NCBI GenBank assembly: GCA_018398765.1
Contig: JAHBMJ010000723.1
Span: 1-42,028 of the forward strand
DNA: 42,028 nucleotides
Source of the DNA: Chromera velia
Taxonomy: Eukaryota; Sar; Chromeraceae
Reading direction: 5' to 3'
A model generated the notes under the pieces. That model was not told where the DNA came from. It saw only the letters and a program-made list of their open reading frames with translations, and made no database searches. The position numbers and the translations under genes were made by a program. How positions within the stretch are numbered: position 1 is the stretch's first letter; the number at the start of each line of letters is the position of its first letter. Positions 1-9,904 of the stretch are shown here, in pieces.

Positions 1-324
1 CTGCGTGGTCGGACAAGGGGGGGACGGGGTACGGGGTCGCGTTGATTGTCGAAATGCTGAATGCTGCCAAGTGAAGAGTGAAGAATTAAGGGAGGGCGTT
101 TTTGTCTTTTTTTTTTTTTTTGGCACGATGTTTTTGGGTCCTTCCTTTGGTTGTTTGAAACAAGATGGGGTTTGCTGGCTGAGTGGATTGAGAGAGAAGG
201 GAGACGAAGGGGTTGATGAATGAGTATTTTAATGGTCTTATTTGAACATGCATGGAGGGATCGGGTTGGGCGAGGGCGAGATTGAAGGAAGCAATGAATG
301 AATGAAGGAATCGTCACAGCCAGT

Positions 325-326
<2 letters not shown>

Positions 327-397
<71 letters not shown>
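327..397. repeat. (GT)n microsatellite in probable intron
   Basis: About 70 bp of GT dinucleotides with one CT interruption. It can be read through as a Cys-Val run in frame with the downstream kinase. A pyrimidine-rich stretch ending CTGCTGCTGCAG at 459 follows, so I read the repeat as intron sequence upstream of a kinase exon. Confidence 0.85.
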
Positions 398-399
<2 letters not shown>

Positions 400-459
400 A
401 GTTTTTCTGTGTGATATCATGTGTCTGTGAGTTCCTCTTTGTGCCTACTGCTGCTGCAG

Positions 460-2549
460 AGCTTCGGCCGGTGAATGAGGGAGCTATCCGTCTGATGCAC
501 GCCACTTCGTCGTCTGGTCTGGGTGTGTCGGTTTCTGGCAGTCGTGAAAGTCCCGACTGTGCGTCTCTCTCTGGTTCTGTTTCTCTTCGAGTGGGCTCTG
601 TTCGAGGCTCTGGTTTGCTGAGAAATGAAGAGGTAGAGAGGGAGAGAAAAACGGGATTGGAATCCAGAGGGGGGGACGGGGGAGGACTTGTGTCGGCAGA
701 GGTAGAAACAGTCCAGAAAAGGAGACTGTCGTATGCGAATGCAGAGGGCGGGGATTCTTCTGTGAGGGAGAGAGGAGAGAGAGTAGGGGAGGCCGAAGAA
801 GACGCTTTTCCCCTGGAGATCGAGGATGCTCTGTTGTCAGAGATTGTAGAGGAGATCCTCCAGGAGTCTGTGACTCCTCGGGTGCTCACTCACACCCGAC
901 CCCCGCCACTTCCCCAACGGGCCCCTCACGTTCGTCGTGTCCCCCCTCCCTGGCTCCCCCCCGACCTGATAGGGACGGTCGCGGGTCCTGAGTTCAAAGC
1001 CAGGGTCGGTGACCTCATCGAAGGGTATGAGGTTGTGGGGGTACTGGGGGAAGGAAGCTTCGGGCGATGCTTCCACGTGAAGGAGCCGGTGTGGTTGTTC
1101 GGAGGCAAGGAGGGCGCTCTGAAGGTCTGCGAAGGCCAGCCTGGTGGGGGGGAGGAAGGAGAGCCCAATAGTGAGGCGCGTGTCTTCAAGGAGCTCGACG
1201 CTCGAGTGTCTGGGGGGGGCAGCAGCAGCAGCAGCAGCAGCATGAGAGGAAGCGAGCTCAGTCGACTGCGCAATGCGTTTGTCGTCCGGCTGCTGAGTGA
1301 CTTCGCTGTCACCAGCTCAAACTGTGTTTTTGGCAGGCGTCTAGAGTTCAAGTACTACAAGCACGCCTGCCTGTTGTTTGAGCTCCTGAGGGGCCCAACT
1401 CTTTCCACGGTGGTCCACAGGACCTCTCACCCTGGAGGGGTTATGCCCACCAGGGAGGTGTCGGAGGTCTTGACAGACCTCGTTTTTGGTCTCTCTGTCT
1501 TGCACTCCGTGGGGATCATCCACGGAGACCTCAAGCCGGGCAACATTGTGTTTGCCTCTCCCGACAGAGCCCCCAACATCGCGAATATGTTGGGGAGGGT
1601 TAAGGTGGTGGACTTCGGGTTGGCGGTGGATGGGGGAGGCTCGGAGGGTTGTCTGCACATTGCGCAGACGTTTGCGTACCGGGCCCCCGAGGTTGTTTGT
1701 CGCGCTCGGTGGGGGAGTGCCAGCGACATGTGGGCACTTGGCATCACGCTCGCCGAGATGCTGTCGGGCAGGTGGCTCCTCCAGAGCCCCGACGCGGTTT
1801 TCGATGATCCGGCGGAGGCGGATCGAGTCTATCTCCGCATGTTGGAGAAGCTGCTTGGAGAGCCTCTGCCTCTCTCTCTGTACCTCTCTACAAAGAGAGT
1901 GTACGAGGACTGCCGGGAACGGGGGGAGCTGGACACAGTGATGACAAATGGCTACTCCCCCCTGTCACTCTTCTCAACCGCTCAGGTTGAATCTGCGCCC
2001 CGCCCCGAGGACGAGTCTGTCAATGACTCCGAGGGGCCTTTCAGCTCTCTGTTCTTCGCCTTTCAAGGCGTTTTTTCTCCTCTCTTCAGCCACCCGCGCC
2101 CCCAGAGCACCCCCGTGCGTGCGGGGCCCCTTTCTGAGGTGAGGCCTGTCAGTGAGGGCAGCCTCATTTGGCCCATTCCAGAAAGGAAGGGAGAAACAGA
2201 GGAAGAGAGAAGGAAGAGAGAGGAACTCATAGAGGAAGGAGAGGAAATGGTGGGACTGGTCATTCCTCTCAGGCAGCTGCAAGCAGAGGACCTCCAAAAG
2301 AACGGCGACGTTCCGGGGCGGAGGTCCCTGTGGAAGCTTGTATGGAAGCTCCTTCAGATCGATCCTGCAGCGCGTCCCTCTGCTCAGGACCAATGTGTTT
2401 TTGGGACTTTCTTCGAGGACAGACACCGCCTCCTCAAACACCAGCAACAGCAGCAGCAGCAGCAGCAGCGTGTTTCTCAGCAGCCCCCTTCCCGGTGGAG
2501 CTCTGACTCCCTGGCAGAGTCCTTCAAGCGGTTCTTCAACTTCCACTGA
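460..2549 (+). CDS. Ser/Thr protein kinase, 3' exon (CMGC-like), N-terminus probably missing
   Basis: Phosphorylates Ser/Thr on unknown substrates. The single open exon shows the kinase landmarks in order: glycine loop GEGSFG (about 1047-1064), the ALKV lysine (1122-1124), catalytic loop HGDLKPGN (from 1521), DFG (1611-1619), YRAPE (1677-1691) and SDMWALGITLAE. YRAPE and the HxDLKPxN form resemble CMGC kinases such as DYRK/CLK, but I cannot fix the subfamily. The usual HRD arginine is Gly; the catalytic Asp is present, so activity is plausible. About 190 low-complexity residues precede the kinase core, a Ser run follows the ATP lysine, an insert lies before the C-lobe end, and a nine-Gln run sits near the C-terminus. 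The first in-frame ATG after the microsatellite is at 495; alternatively an upstream exon splices to 460. Stop TGA is at 2547-2549. Confidence 0.85.
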
Positions 2550-2579
2550 CCGTCTCCCGCGTCCATTGCCCCCCCACTC

Positions 2580-2624
2580 TGTGTGTGTGTGTATGTGTGT
2601 GTGTGTGTGTATGTGTTCCTGTGT

Positions 2625-2661
<37 letters not shown>

Positions 2662-2779
2662 ATTCCTTCTGGGGTTCTTCATGTATCTTAACCGTAGGAG
2701 GTGTGTGTGTGTGTGTGTGTGTTGGTGTGTGTGTGTGATTCCTTCTGAGGTTCTTCATGTATCTGAACCGTAGGAGGTG

Positions 2780-2810
<31 letters not shown>

Positions 2811-2851
2811 TGGTGTGTGTGTTGGTGTGTGTGTTGGTGTGTGTGTTGGTA

Positions 2852-2886
<35 letters not shown>

Positions 2887-2928
2887 TTCCTTCTGGGGTT
2901 CTCTATGTATCCTAACCGTAGGAGGTGT

Positions 2929-2966
<38 letters not shown>

Positions 2967-3049
2967 AAATTCCTTCTGGGGTTCTCTATGTAGCCTAACC
3001 GTAGGAGGATTGCCTGCGCTGTGTGTGTGTGCGTGTGCGTGTATGTGTG

Positions 3050-3086
<37 letters not shown>

Positions 3087-3118
3087 NTGTGTGTGTGTCC
3101 GTGTGTGTGTGGGTGTGG
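2580..3118. repeat. GT-rich satellite with four spaced 42-bp unit copies
   Basis: (GT)n tracts alternate with a non-GT unit beginning GATTCCTTCTGGGGTTCT and ending CCGTAGGAGG. Copies start at 2661, 2737, 2885 and 2968 and differ by a few substitutions. GTGTGTTG subrepeats occur at about 2810-2850. One base is undetermined at 3087. The array separates the kinase gene from the dynein relic. Confidence 0.9.
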
Positions 3119-3134
3119 GTTATGTCCCTCTTCT

Positions 3135-4520
3135 GGACGGATAAGGACGTTCCCCTCTCTAGTCAAGAGGCAGCCGAGGTAGATGCACGGAAAGACCTTG
3201 ACGTTGCCATACCTGCTCTCGAGGCTGCCCTTTCTCCTTGGACCAAAAGGACATCACAGAGATTGAATCCTTCCCCAAACCCCCTCCTATTGCGACGATG
3301 ACAAAGAATTCTGTCAATCTTCTGTTGGAACACTGCAAAGAAGGTTCTCGGTAAACCGGACTTCCTCTCCAGGTTGAAGGCCCTTGACAAGGACAACATC
3401 CCCCAACAGGTTTTGAAGAAATTGGAGGACCACTTCAAGAAACCCGAATACGCCCTTGCGTCAGTAGAAAAGCAATCCCTTGCCACCTAGCTTGCCCCCA
3501 AGTCCCTGTGTATATGGAGACACGCAAGCGGCCAAGAAAGTCGAACCCGAAAAGCAAAGCCTGCCGGAAGTTATGCCTAGGAAGCTTTGAGAAAGCCCCA
3601 TGCATTGCGCTGAAAGCAGTGCTCGATAAGGAGTTAGAGCGCCCTCTAAAGGAAACGAATGACAAGAAGAGTCGTCTGATTATCCCATTGCAACCTCGGA
3701 GACCTTCTTGTTGCAGGACGTCATGGGGCATCATTTGCAGGTCTGTCTATCTTGTGTGTTTGTGTGTCTGTTTCTTTCTCACTTCTCTCTGCGCATGTCT
3801 ACACGTACTAAACTGTTTTGTCCACTGCTGTGCCTGCGTAGTTGTCCGTCTTCCACTACTCTTGTACTACCTTAATAAAATTTTCTTCGATCACCGACAA
3901 ATTTATTTCATCGAGCTTGGAAAACTCGTCGAGGCCGTTCGTAAAAACGTCCGCTCTTCATTTCTTATTCTGTCTCTCCTCTCTCTCTCCTCCCACTCAC
4001 ATGCAGGCCCAAGCCCACCGGTGGATCAAGAGGAATGGAGGAGTGCAACAGAATCAAGGTGACGAAACTCAATCTGTCGGACCTCCATGCAACTTCTGAA
4101 TCTCCTGGAAGAATGCATTCGAATGATCGGGTAGGTCAAGTGACAGTCCAGGATGGATGGGGTAGCGCAAGGAGGGAGAGAAGAATGGATCGAGACGTGA
4201 TGTCTTTTGATTCCGCACGCTAAATTAAATCGCACCAGCATTTTACCAGCCTGATTTCACGTACCAGCATTAAATCTACCGCACCAGCCTGATTTCACGG
4301 TCGTTTGCTGCATGCATGAAGTCAGCTGAGGAGGGATAGCACCCCCATTCTTCGCACCTGTTTGATTTTGTTGGCTGAAGCTCCCTTCCCCCCCGCGTTT
4401 CTCTGAATTCCCTTTTCCTTCTCTTCTTAATTTACCTCAGAATGCCTCTCCGCATCATTGAGGACGTGAGACAGTCCCTACACTCAGCGGTTGGGGCCAT
4501 CCTCTCAAATGTGATTTTCG
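3135..4520 (+). pseudogene. Dynein heavy chain relic: stalk coiled coil and AAA5-region pieces
   Basis: Dynein heavy chains are AAA+ motors that walk on microtubules. In three frames this stretch reads, in family order, KDLDVAIPALEAAL, DITEIESFPKPPP, TAKKVLGKPDFL, ALDKDNIPQQVLKK, KSLCIW and AAKKVEPEKQSL, which is the known start of the stalk. After a putative intron (3741-4006, ending ATGCAG) come HRWIK and MEECNRIKVTKLN, matching the family's QANxWIKNxExxNxLxVxKL. After a second intron (4131-4440) comes LRIIEDVRQSLHSAVGAIL, like LIENVxExLDPxLxPIL. At least four frameshifts and an in-frame TAG (3488-3490) break it, so it cannot encode a motor. Intron borders are kept, so this is a decayed gene and not a processed copy. 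The ATP-binding modules upstream are absent from the window. Confidence 0.85.
4245..4300. repeat. Short direct repeat, 39-bp period
   Basis: ACCAGCCTGATTTCACG occurs at 4245-4261 and 4284-4300, with smaller shared words (CACCAGC, CCAGCAT) around it. It lies in the putative second intron of the dynein relic. Confidence 0.7.
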
Positions 4521-4557
4521 GCCCTTCCTTACCCATCTTTTTCCGCTTCCGGCTGCA

Positions 4558-7057
4558 GGAAGGAATCTGGGACCTACCAAGTGCCCCCGGCACCCTTTCA
4601 CAGATATTGGGGATGTGTTTTCTACCAGAGTCCACACACACGAGCAGGAGGAGCAGCAGACACCCCAACCCGACCGATTCTCTACTGCCTCCTTCACAGA
4701 GCTGCAGCCAGAAGGGGACGGCACACACACCACAGGAATCCTGGCAATGGCCGCCCAAGCAGTCACTCCATGCCCTGGAGTCGAGAACAGAGAGCAAAAG
4801 GAAGAGCCTCTCCCGCAGACATCCACTCCCAAGCGCCAGTGCCCCGCCCACGTCCCTCCTGTCACCCCCGCCTTCGGACGTGGTTTTCCCACCCCCCCAC
4901 CCCCCAAGGGTGAAAGCACAGACTGGGCGTTGACAAAGTCAGACGACCCCTTCCGTTTCCGCCCCTTCCAGATCAAGAAGGAGAATGTGACAGCGAATCC
5001 TGAGCCAGACGTCCTTGAGATCGTTGCTGCTCGTGTGATTTCAACAATTACTCAGCAGCCCCTTGCTCCTCCCCGTGGCATTCTGAAGAACACAGCCCCT
5101 CTGCAGACCCTCCCGATGTCTCCTTCAAAGAAGAAAACCGTCGGATTTCCTGCCGGCAAGATCCCTCCGAAAGAACTTAAGGAGACGAAGAAGAAGAAGA
5201 GGACAGTGAGAAAGAAAATGCAGCAGGGAGGGAACGCCAGGGTCGTTAGATTCATTCTCTCGACTCCTCAGAAACAAAAGAAACCCCAAAATACCGCAAC
5301 CACCGACGACGACGAGGCTCAGGAGAGCCGAAAGAAAAAGACCCCCTGTGCTAAAAAGACCCCCCTTCCCCGAGGAGACTCTAGGGTCCGATCTATCCCC
5401 CCCTCTGAGTCCGAGTGTGCCTCTCCTGAGACCCCCAAACCCCTCACAGGACGCCAGATAGGCATGGGTCCTGGCGGAAGAGTCCCCCCTCTTCACATCA
5501 CTCAGAGTGGAATGCCGACCCTGGAGGGCAGACGTGCGTCTCCTCTCGGGGCCTTCACTCCCTCTTCCTCTGTCGAGAACTCGTCCTCGAACCCTCCCTC
5601 GAAGGATAGGAGCGTCAAACAGACCAACAAGAGCACGCCCCCGTCAGAGGAACGCACCTGCCGAGACTCCCTCCAGGAGGCGGCGGGCCGTTCCTCCTCA
5701 GGATCCCTTCACCTGGACGAAATCCTCCAGGCAGAGGGGAGCCCCCTTGCCCCCACACCCGCAAAGACGAAGGGGGCGACCAGGCATCAGCCCCGCAACT
5801 CGGCTTCCCTCGTGAAGGAATGGAAGAGACAGCCTGCAGCAGCCTTCCACCCGGCAGGCACGCCGATGCCTGTGCAGCAGAAGAAGGACAACAAGGGGAA
5901 CCTGCACCAGACACAGCCCCAGCAGCAGAAGAAGCCCGTGTACGTCTTTGACGAGTCCCGACGTATTCCCGAAGGCAGAAGTCGCCCCCCTTCCTCTGCA
6001 GGGTAAGTCTAGAAGGCCATCAAGACAGGTACTCCCAAACCCAAAGTGAAGAAGGACGAAGGCACCCCACAGCCGTTGAAGGCCGCATCTGCAGTCGCAC
6101 AGGTAGGCGCAGCAAAAAAAGAAGGAACAGCCGACACCCCTCTGAGAGTGATGAACTCCCGTGAAGTGTTCGTGAGGGATATGGAGAGGCTCAGCGAGAC
6201 TCTCCCTGTCGCTCCAGGCTCTTCAGTGGCCTCTGTGAGAAAGCAGAGACGTTCCTCAGTTGCGAAAGAGGAGGAGGACAAGGCGGTTCTTCTCTTCGGC
6301 ACAGATGATGACGAGGAAGAAGAGGAAGTAGAAAGCACCATCGGTGCCCCCTTCTTCAGCATCCAGCCGAGTGAGAAGAGTGGGAGCAAGGAGGAGAACG
6401 AAGAAGAGGAGGAGGACAAAGAATTCCTTCCCTCACACTGACGAGGAGGACGAGGAGGAGGAAGAGGAAGAAGGCGCAGATGAGGGCAATGGTGAGTGAA
6501 AAAGTCCAAAGAGAAAACAAGCGAGTTCGAATTTCGCTTCATGCGTTTCCATCCAACACGGTACGCTCTCATCTGTTCTCCTTCCCTTTCCTTTTTTCCG
6601 GTCACAAGATTGATGTTCTGGGGTGCTTCGAAAGATTGGACTTTCTCTTCGGAGGTAAAAGCAGGGAGGCGGACAAAAAATGGAACAGCAAAGCCTTGCC
6701 TCTTCGCTGCTTTCGTCTGCGTGTAAAGTCTCTCTCTCATTTTGATTTTCTGATTGATGATTGTTTTCAGAAACGGAGTATGAGGCCTATGCCACCCCAA
6801 AGCGCTGGACGGTGGGCGGGGAGTTACCTGTCAGGAGAGAGGTCACGGAGGAGGACGAAGACGATGAAGAGAACCGCCCCCTGACGGTTCCCCCCAGCAA
6901 CAGGGCAGGAAGGAAGGACAAGGAGGACGAGGGCCCCACCCCCGGCCGAGAGCTCTGCAACACCACTCTGGAAACTCCGATGGGCACTATGCGGATCGAG
7001 AAGAGACTCGTCAGTCGCCCCGCAAAGCACGCACGCGCGCCTGGGGAGATTGGAATG

Positions 7058-7070
<13 letters not shown>
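4558..7070 (+). CDS. Low-complexity basic/acidic protein with PP1-docking-like motifs; model partly broken
   Basis: No family recognised. After an acceptor ending GGCTGCAG (4557), one frame stays open to 6003 and encodes a Pro/Ser/Lys-rich protein. It contains GILK (5077-5088), KTVGF (5134-5148) and RVVRF (5239-5253). [S/G]ILK with K/R-x-V-x-F is the arrangement by which KNL1/Spc105-type scaffolds bind PP1, so a PP1-binding nuclear role is possible but unproven. A consensus donor GTAAGT at 6003 and acceptor CCCCTCTGAG at 6146 give a 144-nt intron that keeps frame and removes two stops (TAA, TAG at 6004-6012). An acidic Glu/Asp tract then needs a +1 shift near 6438. Donor GTGAGT (6492) and acceptor TTTTCAG (6770) join to an exon reading through TPKRW and ending near a (CA)n run. 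Start codon and last exon are unresolved. It lies between the two dynein relic halves. Confidence 0.55.

Positions 7071-7093
<23 letters not shown>
7059..7093. repeat. (AC)n microsatellite
   Basis: Uninterrupted AC dinucleotides at the 3' end of the low-complexity gene. They are readable as Thr-His but probably lie outside the true coding sequence. Confidence 0.9.
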
Positions 7094-7097
<4 letters not shown>

Positions 7098-7324
7098 TTG
7101 GAAGGGGACGGCATGATGGGAAAAGAGAGAGCGATTTCTTGAGTTTCCCTACTTTGATATCCTGCTTTTTTCCCTTCCTTCTCGTTTGAGTAGGCTTCCC
7201 TGGTTTCCTTCTTCGTTCCCGCCTTGACTTTCTTTTTACAGACAGACAGGCACCAACTTTCAAAAACAGGAATGAAAGGTTGACCTTGTCCTCTCCGGCC
7301 CTTCATGCAACAGAGGTGGGCGGC

Positions 7325-7382
7325 AGACAGTCAGACAGACAGTCAGACAGGCAGACAGTCAGACAGACAGACAGACAGACAG
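7325..7382. repeat. (GACA)n/(GTCA)n microsatellite
   Basis: Tetranucleotide array of CAGA/CAGT words shortly upstream of the dynein C-terminal relic, probably intronic or intergenic. Confidence 0.9.
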
Positions 7383-7558
7383 ATTTTGATTCAACATGTC
7401 GCGTGACTGGTCCCCTTGCTGCGTGTGTCGGGTTCTTTGTCGGCTTTTTGCTGAATGTTCGAAGGACCGAATTAAGGTGCCTCTTCTCCTCCTTACTTAA
7501 CGCTTCATACAGCGACCGTTGGCATGAATGCCTGATTTCTGTCCGTCACTGCATGCAG

Positions 7559-8037
7559 GGAGATCGGCGGGAGGAGGGAAGGGGAAGTCGTTTAACGCAA
7601 TTGTGTTGGGGTTCACAGAGAAACTTCCGGCGAGCATGCCCGAGCTCCTCTCAACAGACCACAGCCATCCCGCCGTCAGCTTTTGCAATGGACGAGCGGA
7701 TGGGCCTCATGGAGTCCTTTGGGACCTGTCTGACTCGATCAGGAGATGCCTGCAGAGGTTCGACAAGCTGCTGTCCAAGATGGCTCTTCATTCTCGGGAA
7801 GGCTGTGAGGGGGGGGACTCGTGGTCATGTCCGAAGAGCTCGACGTTATCTACACGGCCTTCAATGACAAGCAGGTGAGGTGAGCGAAAGAAGGGAGGGG
7901 GGTGCGGCAGATGCTGAAGGATTATTGCGTATGATGTCTCTGCGCTGAGTGCATGCTTGAAGAGAAAAACACAAACTCAAAAGAGGGCATGTATATGTCA
8001 CAACGAAGAGTGAAATGATAACTTGTCATAAACAAAG

Positions 8038-8068
<31 letters not shown>

Positions 8069-8115
8069 CAAACAGACAGACAGACAGAAGGACAGACAGA
8101 CAGACACAGACAGAC

Positions 8116-8146
<31 letters not shown>

Positions 8147-9750
8147 AAGAAAGAAAGAAAGAAGGAAGGAAGGAAGGAAGGAACGAAAGAAAAAAAGAAA
8201 GCAACAAATCCAAAGAATCAACAGTCTCTTTCCTCAGGAGGCGTGTTCTGCTCTTTCCCGCCCGCCCGCAAATCTCCTGCGTTTTCACTCTCAATGAATG
8301 CACAATTAAATCTGCTTTGTCGATATCGCAACCCTCTGTCGTCAGCTGGATCCCCTGATGGAGACAGCACGCATGCTCCTAAAGGGGTTTGACAGGCATG
8401 CAAAGAGAGCCATGCACCCTCAAAGAAAGGGATAGAGGTAGAGACAATGAAATTTGTATGTCTTCTCTCTCTCCATCTCTCTCTGTGTGCAGGTCCCCTA
8501 GCTCGATCTGCTCGAAGGTCGGATGCCCTTCCCGGAAGCCGCTCTCCAGTTGGTTCGATCAACGATCTGATTGCCCGGATCTCCTTTCTTCGTTCCTAGG
8601 CTCAGGAGGACAGACTGATCGAAGGCCTACTGGATTTCTGCGCTGTTCTTCCCTCAGGGTTTCGATCCTCCCTCACCTCGGTGCAGCTGCAGATGTATTC
8701 CAGAAAGGGAAATGATTCCCATCGACACAAATCGCATGCGAACACGTCGTCTTACTCAAACAACACGAATCGTCAGTCAGGGTGATGTGTCATCGCAATT
8801 ATTTTTTGTCAGATATCTCGCTTGCTCTTCACACACGCGAATCTGGACGTTCATGTTTTCTCTCTGTCCGTCTGTGTTTCGATCTGTCTGTCCCTCTTTT
8901 GACCTCCCGTGTTTTTTCTGTGTCACATAAGAACTGCATATGTCTCCTCTCTGCTTCCGTTCCCGCCTTCACGTATGGCCTCTCTACCTGTTTCCATTTC
9001 CAATCCCCTCGTCATTCCCTCAGCCTCCTCATATGTTTCTGTCTCATTTGACACAAACAAATCTTTAATTGCATTGCAGAGAGCTGGAGAGTGCCCCCAA
9101 GGACGGTCGCATGTTACATCTACGGGAGGAATGTTCATGCATGCACGGGGCCAGGTGGTGGGACTTTGAGTGAGAAGAACGTGAAAGATCGCAGACCATG
9201 CAACTGCCCGGAGTGATGTACGATCGACTCCGGCCCCGTGATCATCCATCTGAATCCCGCAAAGAACCTCCAAAAGGATCCCACCAAATACGAAATCCCT
9301 CTCGATCTACAAGACCTTCGTACGGGCAGGCGCACTCTCAGCGACAGGTTTGTCAGTCTGTCTGTCTGTGCACGTGTCGAGCTTCAATCGCTTCCTGCAG
9401 GCTTGCGTGTCTGGATAGAAGAGAAATAACAGAAACGGGTTCGCCTGTCTGTTTTCCCCCTTTTTCTTTGTCGGTCTAGTTGCACGATCGCTTTCTTTTT
9501 CCACATTCAACCACCCGTCTGCCGCGTTCATCATGAGGAAGAATAACTGAGTCATGGAGACACTTATCCGTTTTTTTTCAAATGTTGGTCTTTTCTGTTC
9601 CTACTGTCTGATGTGCTCGCTTGTTCCTCCCTGCAATACCATGCAGGACGTGCACTCAATCAACTTTGTGATCGCCATCGAAGTCCCCACAGAGCGCCCG
9701 GCCTCCTACTGGATCCATGCTGACCATGCTTGTCAGATGACAAGCGCACT
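7559..9750 (+). pseudogene. Dynein heavy chain relic: C-terminal exons
   Basis: Continues the motor relic of 3135-4520 on the same strand and in family order. Exon-like pieces: 7559-7874 with IVLGFTEKLPASMPE, QRFDKLLSKM and then GLVVMSEELDVIYTAFNDKQ just before donor GTGAGG; 8493 to about 8738 after GTGTGCAG with KPLSSW, ARISFLRS, WISALFFPQGF and LTSVQLQMYSRKG; 9080-9347 after ATTGCAG with YIYG, ARWWDFE and PVIIHLNP; 9647 to about 9750 after ATGCAG with INFVIAIEVP, near the normal C-terminus. These match the family's GLVVMSEEL, FWxSGFFFPQGF, VYxYGLFLEGARWD and HSTNFVxxxELP segments. Frameshifts fall at a G7 run (about 7810), in each later exon and at an in-frame TGA near 9215. Axonemal or cytoplasmic class cannot be told. 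Confidence 0.87.
8036..8200. repeat. Compound (GAAA)/(GACA)/(GGAA) microsatellite
   Basis: Purine-rich tetranucleotide arrays in the order GAAA, GACA, GAAA, GGAA, inside an intron of the dynein relic (7875-8492). Confidence 0.92.
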
Positions 9751-9904
9751 TGTTGTTGCGAAGCAGCGTTGCCCCTTCTTATTCGGTTGGAGCGGAAAGA
9801 TGGTAATGGCAACCCGGAGGGTCATCTGTGGAATGGGATGGGTAAGGAGGGCAAAGGGGGAAGGGGTGGGGGGACAAAAAGGAAAAGACTGCAAACTTTG
9901 AACA

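Noticed and set aside
327-459. Cys-Val run in frame with the kinase as a real N-terminus
   Set aside because: It is a translated GT microsatellite followed by a good acceptor (CTGCTGCTGCAG); more likely intron.
6520-6545. tRNA T-loop-like GAGTTCGAATTTC
   Set aside because: Only one short hairpin; no acceptor, D or anticodon arms. It lies in a spliced intron.
8036-8200. CRISPR-like regular repeat
   Set aside because: Tetranucleotide microsatellite with no spacers; eukaryotic context.
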